Of a stretch of 64,000 nt of DNA, positions 58,397 through 64,000 are shown piece after piece. Position numbers and translations under genes: made by a program. The DNA is from Candidozyma auris. Its lineage: Eukaryota > Ascomycota > Pichiomycetes > Serinales > Metschnikowiaceae. The stretch is from the NCBI RefSeq assembly GCF_003013715.1, contig NC_072815.1:620001-684000 (forward strand), given 5' to 3'. Below the pieces are notes generated by a model. That model worked only from the letters and a program-made list of their open reading frames with translations, was not told the origin of the DNA and made no database searches. The first letter of the stretch is position 1. Every line of letters starts with the position of its first letter.

Positions 58397-61300
58397 TCAC
58401 CAATCGTCATCATCTTCGTTCTCTTCCTCGCTATCATTACCAGTCGCACCCTTACGCTTCTTTAAGGCGTCAGCAAGAGATCCCGCTAAATTGACATCAC
58501 CACTTTTCTTTGCCAACAATGCGTCAGCTAGACCATTTCCGAGGCCTGCTTTTGAGTTCATTGGAAGGCTGGTTTGCACAACGCCCAGGTTTGATTCGAT
58601 TTCATGATTAGGTTGTGATGATGGGACTTGTGATGGTGAGGTACTGTTGAAGAGATGTGACGGAGGGTCTACCTCCGTCATATAATCCATGGGAGACCAT
58701 CCTTCCGATGTTTCATTTAGATCCTTGACAAGACCCCATTTACCGTTTATACTTACCACGTAAACGACGCTATCTTTCACAAGCGGAACAGAGCCAGCGA
58801 CGGAACCATCATAGTCGTAAAGTACTTTGTAAGTCGCATATTTAGGCTTCAGGAGAGGTTGGTGGGATTGCGATGTAGGGGGGACAGGAGGAGGGCAAAC
58901 TTCACGCTGTTGCTCGGCTTTTGAAGCCGTATCGTGAACTATTGATTTCTTCGCGGGTGGCCGTGGTGCTGCAGATTTCTTGACGGGCCTCGCTGGTGGT
59001 GCCTTGGTATGCTGCTGAGAAGTAGAATTGAGTTGAGCTTGTGAATGAGAAGCTTGTGCAATTCCAGGTGGTGCCGGGGGCGGCCTCTTGTGCTGCTTCG
59101 TGATGGGCGTTTGATTTTGAACAGAAGATTGTGAATTCTGTGAATTCTGGTAGGCATAGGCTGCAGCCAGTTTCAGGAGAGAATCACCATGATAGGCATT
59201 TGAATACGATGTTGATTTCACATTTCGGTTGTAATACTTGCTGTAATCAACTTCGGTAGCCTTCAGGCGCGGTCTCTTAGGGTTGCGACTCGATGAAGGA
59301 AGCCCCTCGCCAACCTTGATGCTGCCAGATTTGTATGTGTCAGATTTGCCAGATGAACTATCGACAATGATTTTGACTGTATGATACTTGCCCGGCTTTT
59401 TCTGATACTCGATAGTGGGGCCTATTTTGACAGAAATACCCCTGTTCAAGCGTTTCAAATGGGTAACGAGCTCGGTCTTGAAGTCCAAATTGATGAATAT
59501 GTCCGGAGTGGCGGCAGTCGCGTTGTGCAAAGAAACGGCCACCCAATTATCCAGAAAAGTTGACAATCCCACATAGTTGATCCCAGAAACAGGAATTGTG
59601 AATTCCTTTTGCAATTTGAGTCGCTTATCAATGACCACTTCAGAGATCACATATAAATTGCTTTTTGTTAGGATAAATACCCTGGGTAACCTCCTCGACG
59701 ATCTTCCAAACTTTGATAACAAAATTTCGCCGTTCGCGGAGAAGATTACAAACTCATTGATGCCTGCTTGATTGAGTATGAAGCGGCCGTAGCCACTACT
59801 ATCATTGCATCCAAGATAATCCCCCATGAATGCTCGAGAACCCAATAAAGACATTCTTCTTCTTTGCTTCCGACCAGCCAAAATGTCTGTTCCCTCGTCA
59901 CGGAGTTGCTCATACTTGTTACCGTGCTTCTTGATTCTCCATGCGGCCTGGATAACCTTGGCCGCGTCCTCCTTTCTCTTCACATATCTCCTCCAGGCTC
60001 TTTGTATACGGGCCGCCATGTTATGCCAATATTTGTCTCTCATGTCCTCTAAGGCAAACAAAGTTTCTGGCGTTTTGATGAATACCTTTGTAGTTCCCAT
60101 TTGATACTCACTTGGAGGAATGTGACACGACCTTAGGATTTCCTTCACAGCAGAAATGTCGTCCCCATTCCAAATATAGTCTCCAGCATATCCAGTCTTG
60201 GGTGACAAGAGGTAGAATCGTTGAACAAACTTGTCAAATGTTGTTCGGTAAGCAAATCCTGCTCTCCGAATCCTTACATTCTCCTTAAGACCGAGATACT
60301 TAATTTGATGCAACACTTGCTGATTGTCGTATTCTTTGGGACGCTTGGTCTGGTTGGGCTTGATAGTTCTGATGTATGATGGTTGACATTGCGATAATGT
60401 ATCGACCAAAGCATTCGCACTTTTCTTAATCTTATCAGAGGCTGTATCGGGTCTCTTTTTGCTGTCCGTTACTGCAGCTAGAAGACTGGGAGGGAAAAGA
60501 TCTTTCTGCACGAAGGAATTGCCAGAAGTTGACAAAACCTCCAAGAGATCGCGCAACATATTGTCCTTGTTTTTATCCGTCATTCCCGAGACCTCGTATG
60601 TGACATCGCCAGCGTAATGTTTTATGATGAATTTACCTCTCCTATCCTCAAAATGCTTGTTGCTAGCACCAACCATACTCAAACGTTGAGCGAAAACTTG
60701 GTCGGCAGCATCAGAATCAGCATGCGCTGTCTTGATGGAGTCGTTCAATGCAGCGAATAAACCTGGCTGGGGCCGTGTTGCCTCAATCAAGTCACAAACA
60801 ACTTTGTTGTTGAAATAATCGATTGGAGTCCATTTAATCTGCTCCTGAACATATTCTTCTTGCTCAGCTTTAAGCGTCAACTGAATGAAGATCTGTTGCA
60901 ACTTCTCATTGACATAGTTGATGCATATTTGTTCGAAAGAGTTTTGCTCAAAAATCTCAAATCCGTAGATATCCAAGATACCAATAGACTTTTTCTCGAA
61001 CTTCTGTAAAGGTTCCTTTAATGATTGATTAACCCTCTCCACAATCCATTCGAAAAGATTGTTATAAATGCCTTTGGCTAAAGCATCGCGCACAGCAATT
61101 GCTTGGACAATATTTAGAGGAACATGATAAGTTGAACCTCTTCGCATGCCATGTGACGTTTCAATGATTCGTTCCACGATTGATTTTTTTAAGAGCTCAG
61201 AGTCGACCTGCAATAGATAAGCCACAAAATTTGTCACATTTTCGTCCCTAACAGCGGCATTTCCTTCTTCGTTCTCGACGAACGATATGTTTCCAATCCA

Positions 61301-62227
61301 CAAAATCGCAGCTAACATTCTAAAAATATCATCCTGTTCCGACTCAGACAATCCAATGATATCCATTGCACGCAAAGTTTCGTTAAAATCATGCCCATCA
61401 TCGATACCATCAGCTGTTGTACATTGAGCGGCTGATGTGTAGATGTATGTCTCCGGACCTTGTATGCCGTAATTTTGTTGGTACTTTGGCGGACAATGCT
61501 TCGTAAACTGGTAGAATATATGAAAATTTCTCTCATTTGTGATTTGTTGAACAACTCTTTGTTTTTCCAACAAATAGTTTGTAATATGTGCCGCGATTGG
61601 TTGGTAGGTCTGAGGATTAAAGAAAATTTCAAGGTACTTCCCATGTCTAGAAGAGTTATTATTCCTTAACGTCTTTGCACATCCAAATGACTCTAAGAGC
61701 GGATTTGTAGCGAGAACCATGTCCTTGATCTTTGATATCCCTGAGGAAGAGGTAGCAGAATTCACCTGATCATCCACCGACACGTTGGCAATATATTGCA
61801 TTATCTGCTTTGCTGCCTCTGTTTTACCAGCACCGGACTCACCCGATATAATCACACACTGGCTATCTCCGTATGATTTTAAGTTGTAATACATAGATTC
61901 GGCGATCGCATAAACATGAGGAGGAACCTCCAATCTATTTTTGCCCTTGTACATGTTTAGTGTCTGTTGGGTGTAAATACCAAGGTCTTGAAAGGGGTTT
62001 ACTGAAATCAACACATGCCCAATATATGTATATATAGTTCCATTCATGAACCGCTTATGCAAATTCTCGTTGATGGATTCATCGGAAATTTTCGATAAAA
62101 GGGTTAGATCAGAAACCCCGACTTCCTTCTTCTTGTGCAAGTCAAATTCCGCCTTTTTTATACCTGCCCTAGCCGGAGCCTCCTGCTGTTTGGCTTTAGA
62201 GCGGCCTCCTCTCTTTACAATAGCCAT
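58397..62227 (-). CDS. MYO5: Class I myosin Myo5/Myo3
   Basis: The 1276-residue actin motor of endocytic patches and polarity starts [13 protein letters not shown]. The motor head runs to about residue 715, with P-loop GESGAGKT at 129-136 and the TEDS-rule Ser365 in [10 protein letters not shown], the residue phosphorylated by PAK kinases. Two IQ motifs follow ([26 protein letters not shown]). Next come the lipid-binding TH1 domain (from [18 protein letters not shown]), a Pro-rich TH2 part (KRPPPAPPG), an SH3 domain ([18 protein letters not shown] to [11 protein letters not shown]) and an acidic Arp2/3-activating end (EENEDDDDW). The single gene probably serves for both S. cerevisiae paralogues. 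Confidence 0.97.
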   Translation of the reverse strand: MAIVKRGGRSKAKQQEAPARAGIKKAEFDLHKKKEVGVSDLTLLSKISDESINENLHKRFMNGTIYTYIGHVLISVNPFQDLGIYTQQTLNMYKGKNRLEVPPHVYAIAESMYYNLKSYGDSQCVIISGESGAGKTEAAKQIMQYIANVSVDDQVNSATSSSGISKIKDMVLATNPLLESFGCAKTLRNNNSSRHGKYLEIFFNPQTYQPIAAHITNYLLEKQRVVQQITNERNFHIFYQFTKHCPPKYQQNYGIQGPETYIYTSAAQCTTADGIDDGHDFNETLRAMDIIGLSESEQDDIFRMLAAILWIGNISFVENEEGNAAVRDENVTNFVAYLLQVDSELLKKSIVERIIETSHGMRRGSTYHVPLNIVQAIAVRDALAKGIYNNLFEWIVERVNQSLKEPLQKFEKKSIGILDIYGFEIFEQNSFEQICINYVNEKLQQIFIQLTLKAEQEEYVQEQIKWTPIDYFNNKVVCDLIEATRPQPGLFAALNDSIKTAHADSDAADQVFAQRLSMVGASNKHFEDRRGKFIIKHYAGDVTYEVSGMTDKNKDNMLRDLLEVLSTSGNSFVQKDLFPPSLLAAVTDSKKRPDTASDKIKKSANALVDTLSQCQPSYIRTIKPNQTKRPKEYDNQQVLHQIKYLGLKENVRIRRAGFAYRTTFDKFVQRFYLLSPKTGYAGDYIWNGDDISAVKEILRSCHIPPSEYQMGTTKVFIKTPETLFALEDMRDKYWHNMAARIQRAWRRYVKRKEDAAKVIQAAWRIKKHGNKYEQLRDEGTDILAGRKQRRRMSLLGSRAFMGDYLGCNDSSGYGRFILNQAGINEFVIFSANGEILLSKFGRSSRRLPRVFILTKSNLYVISEVVIDKRLKLQKEFTIPVSGINYVGLSTFLDNWVAVSLHNATAATPDIFINLDFKTELVTHLKRLNRGISVKIGPTIEYQKKPGKYHTVKIIVDSSSGKSDTYKSGSIKVGEGLPSSSRNPKRPRLKATEVDYSKYYNRNVKSTSYSNAYHGDSLLKLAAAYAYQNSQNSQSSVQNQTPITKQHKRPPPAPPGIAQASHSQAQLNSTSQQHTKAPPARPVKKSAAPRPPAKKSIVHDTASKAEQQREVCPPPVPPTSQSHQPLLKPKYATYKVLYDYDGSVAGSVPLVKDSVVYVVSINGKWGLVKDLNETSEGWSPMDYMTEVDPPSHLFNSTSPSQVPSSQPNHEIESNLGVVQTSLPMNSKAGLGNGLADALLAKKSGDVNLAGSLADALKKRKGATGNDSEEENEDDDDW

Positions 62228-62469
62228 AGTCGAGAATCGGAAAATGAAGGTAACTTAGTAGTGGTCAATATTCGCCAACTTTCCAGCTTGGTGCGCAAGG
62301 TAAGATTTTGAGTAGTGTACATACCACTGATCTTAGTAGCTACGTCACACTATTGGGTTCCCGATGTAAGCCCGAAGTCATTGTCGAGGCGCATGCACGT
62401 CCATACATCACGATCAATCCCGAAGAACCGATGTCTTGCTTTTTTATATTGCAAGCTGACTCCCAAAAT

Positions 62470-64000
62470 TTAGCTTGACCACAACCTGATCATCTTGTCC
62501 TTTCCACCGGAAGCCACCTTTTTGCCATCTAAACTCCAATCGACAGAATACACCTCATCCGAATGTCCAGGAAGATCAGTCACGAGTTTCCTTGATTTTA
62601 CGTCCCAGACTTTCAAAGTTGTGTCTTTTGAACAACTGACTAAAAGTCTGTTATCCGCTGACCATGCAGTTTGGTAAACGGCAGCAACGTGGCCTCTAAA
62701 CGTACCCAAGAATTTTCCTGTTAATCCATCCCAAAGCTTGATGGAATTATCGAATGATGAGGATACTATATATCTGCCATCCGGTGAAAAAGCGACATGA
62801 TTAACAAGCTTCTGATGCCCTGTCATTCTGCACACGGGTTTGCTAGACTTTAATGGTTCCCAAAAGTACATGGTGAAATCATCGCTTGCTGTCACTAAGC
62901 GCTCACTAATCGATCCTCCCACTTTTTCAACCTTCTCATACGCTTCTTTTGCCCTCTTTCGCAATTCTTGAGCAGAAACTGTTTTCGGAGTTTGCCTCGA
63001 GGATTGATGATCGAATCCTCCTTTACGAAGAACATAGTCTGTGGATAAGGATAAATGGTTCACCCAATGTGCGTGGCTTTTAAGTGTTTGAATGCATTTG
63101 CCCATAGCGTCAACGTCCCATGCTCTAATTGTCTTATCATGAGATGCACTGTAGATGATATTGGATCCAGACCAGGCAACACAAGAAACTGCATTTGTAT
63201 GACCACTCATGGTATATAGACAAATTCTTCTGGTAGAGTCCCAGACCTTTACTGTTCCATCTTTGGATCCTGTGGCAAGCCTCGGCTTCTGACCCTCATC
63301 AACAAGGTGGAGAGGTTCCCACGCAATACTTGAGATCCACTTGTAGTGACCCAAAAGGGGCCCTCCTAAAGCTTCACCGGTGTCTGAATCCCAAAGTCTT
63401 ACTGAATTGTCCATTGATCCTGTAGCAATCATTGTCCCACAAGGAGAATAGCTCACACATAGAATCCAACTTGAATGTCCCTGCAACTTCTTAAAAGGAG
63501 TTTGTGTATTGCAGTCCCAGATTCTTGCTGTAGAATCACCGGCACCGGAGCACATTCTGCCGGAATCATTTGGTGCAAATTGGCAACACAAAATGGTAGA
63601 CCCATGCCCGGCTATAGCATTGTTAGATCTAGTAATGGGCCTTACTTTGAATACCGTCTGAGGAGTAAAGACAATTGTCATGAAATCCTCCGCTGACTTG
63701 TGACCAGGCTTTAAGACCGAGTGGTAAAGATCATCTACGATATCGACGAGCTCTGTCTGATTATTACTTTGAGTGCTCTCTTTGAGCAACGCAAAAGAAT
63801 ATGGTGTTGGATCGTCAGAATCTTTGTTCAAGGTGTTTAACAATTCCTCAAGTTGCTTCTCAGTTATACCTCCCGGAACTCTAAGGGATCCTCCTACCAT
63901 CTCTCCACTGTCAGCGGCCTTAAACCGTATGAGAACATTAGGAACGTCATCGGGTATTATTTTTGCTTCCTGAGATTCTTGAAGCGTTTTCTTTTGTCGT
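62470..64000 (-). CDS. RSA4: Ribosome assembly WD40 protein Rsa4 (Notchless), 5' end outside the window
   Basis: The gene continues past the right edge. An internal Met at 63900 could be taken as a start, but the frame stays open to base 63999 and the upstream residues (IIPDDVPNVLIRFKAADSGE) match the N-terminal ubiquitin-like MIDO region of Rsa4 (515 aa in yeast), which the AAA protein Rea1 pulls on to mature the 60S subunit. About 509 codons are present, so only a few are missing. Eight WD40 repeats follow (GHGSTILCCQFAPND, GHSSWILCVSYSP, GHYKWISSIAWEP, GHTNAVSCVAWSG, SHAHWVNHLSLS, GHQKLVNHVAFSPDG, GHVAAVYQTAWS, GHSDEVYSVDWS). Confidence 0.96.
   Translation of the reverse strand, partial: RQKKTLQESQEAKIIPDDVPNVLIRFKAADSGEMVGGSLRVPGGITEKQLEELLNTLNKDSDDPTPYSFALLKESTQSNNQTELVDIVDDLYHSVLKPGHKSAEDFMTIVFTPQTVFKVRPITRSNNAIAGHGSTILCCQFAPNDSGRMCSGAGDSTARIWDCNTQTPFKKLQGHSSWILCVSYSPCGTMIATGSMDNSVRLWDSDTGEALGGPLLGHYKWISSIAWEPLHLVDEGQKPRLATGSKDGTVKVWDSTRRICLYTMSGHTNAVSCVAWSGSNIIYSASHDKTIRAWDVDAMGKCIQTLKSHAHWVNHLSLSTDYVLRKGGFDHQSSRQTPKTVSAQELRKRAKEAYEKVEKVGGSISERLVTASDDFTMYFWEPLKSSKPVCRMTGHQKLVNHVAFSPDGRYIVSSSFDNSIKLWDGLTGKFLGTFRGHVAAVYQTAWSADNRLLVSCSKDTTLKVWDVKSRKLVTDLPGHSDEVYSVDWSLDGKKVASGGKDKMIRLWSS

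Overview
The window reads as a chromosome segment of a budding yeast. It holds about 33 protein genes, nearly all intronless. They are nuclear-encoded fungal genes such as the Mediator subunits MED31 and SRB8/MED12, the DASH subunit DUO1, the myosin-I MYO5, the bud-site protein AXL2 and the INO80 subunit IES2. CTG codons are scarce and sit where Ser is acceptable (AXL2 residue 69, SCS3 residue 260, the PDB1 presequence, a Ser-rich part of eIF4G). This suggests a CUG-Ser clade yeast, and base composition and gene order would fit the Clavispora/Metschnikowia/Candida auris branch. That assignment is inference. No rRNA, tRNA, transposon or CRISPR array was found.

Layout. 0-12 kb: GOR1, APE3, JEM1 and RPT6 on the minus strand, then a small Cys-rich membrane protein and eIF4G on the plus strand. 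12-24 kb: an unknown membrane protein, MGS1, MFG1, IES2, PEX17, an unknown gene, RRG9, a VID27 gene cut down to its N-terminal domain, MRX7 and the 37-residue OST4. This block matches S. cerevisiae YNL218W-YNL211C, with YDL233W (MFG1) and YDL232W (OST4) interleaved. 24-33 kb: a gene-poor stretch with only RGS2, a MET4-type bZIP gene and one or two very small genes between gaps of 2.5, 2.1 and 2.2 kb. 33-48 kb: PYC, DUO1, MED31, SCS3, AXL2, an ACOT-type thioesterase, PDB1, the YBR220C transporter and HUB1. 48-64 kb: an unbroken minus-strand run of PPG1, ARG8, ZRG17, SRB8, MYO5 and RSA4, the last running off the right edge.

There is no operon-like logic; neighbours are held together by ancestral order. 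Several S. cerevisiae neighbour pairs persist: PYC1-DUO1, SOH1-SCS3, PDB1-YBR220C, PPG1-HUB1 and RPT6-TIF4632. Themes present are central carbon metabolism (PYC, PDB1, GOR1, acyl-CoA thioesterase), the secretory pathway and ER (JEM1, OST4, SCS3, ZRG17), mitochondria (RRG9, MRX7, ARG8), transcription (SRB8, MED31, MFG1, MET4, IES2) and polarity or actin (AXL2, MYO5).

The most noteworthy points are the VID27 locus reduced to one domain at its syntenic position, several small unassigned genes, a MGS1 whose N-terminal zinc finger looks decayed, and the large non-coding stretch around RGS2/MET4. I found no clearly new multi-gene system.
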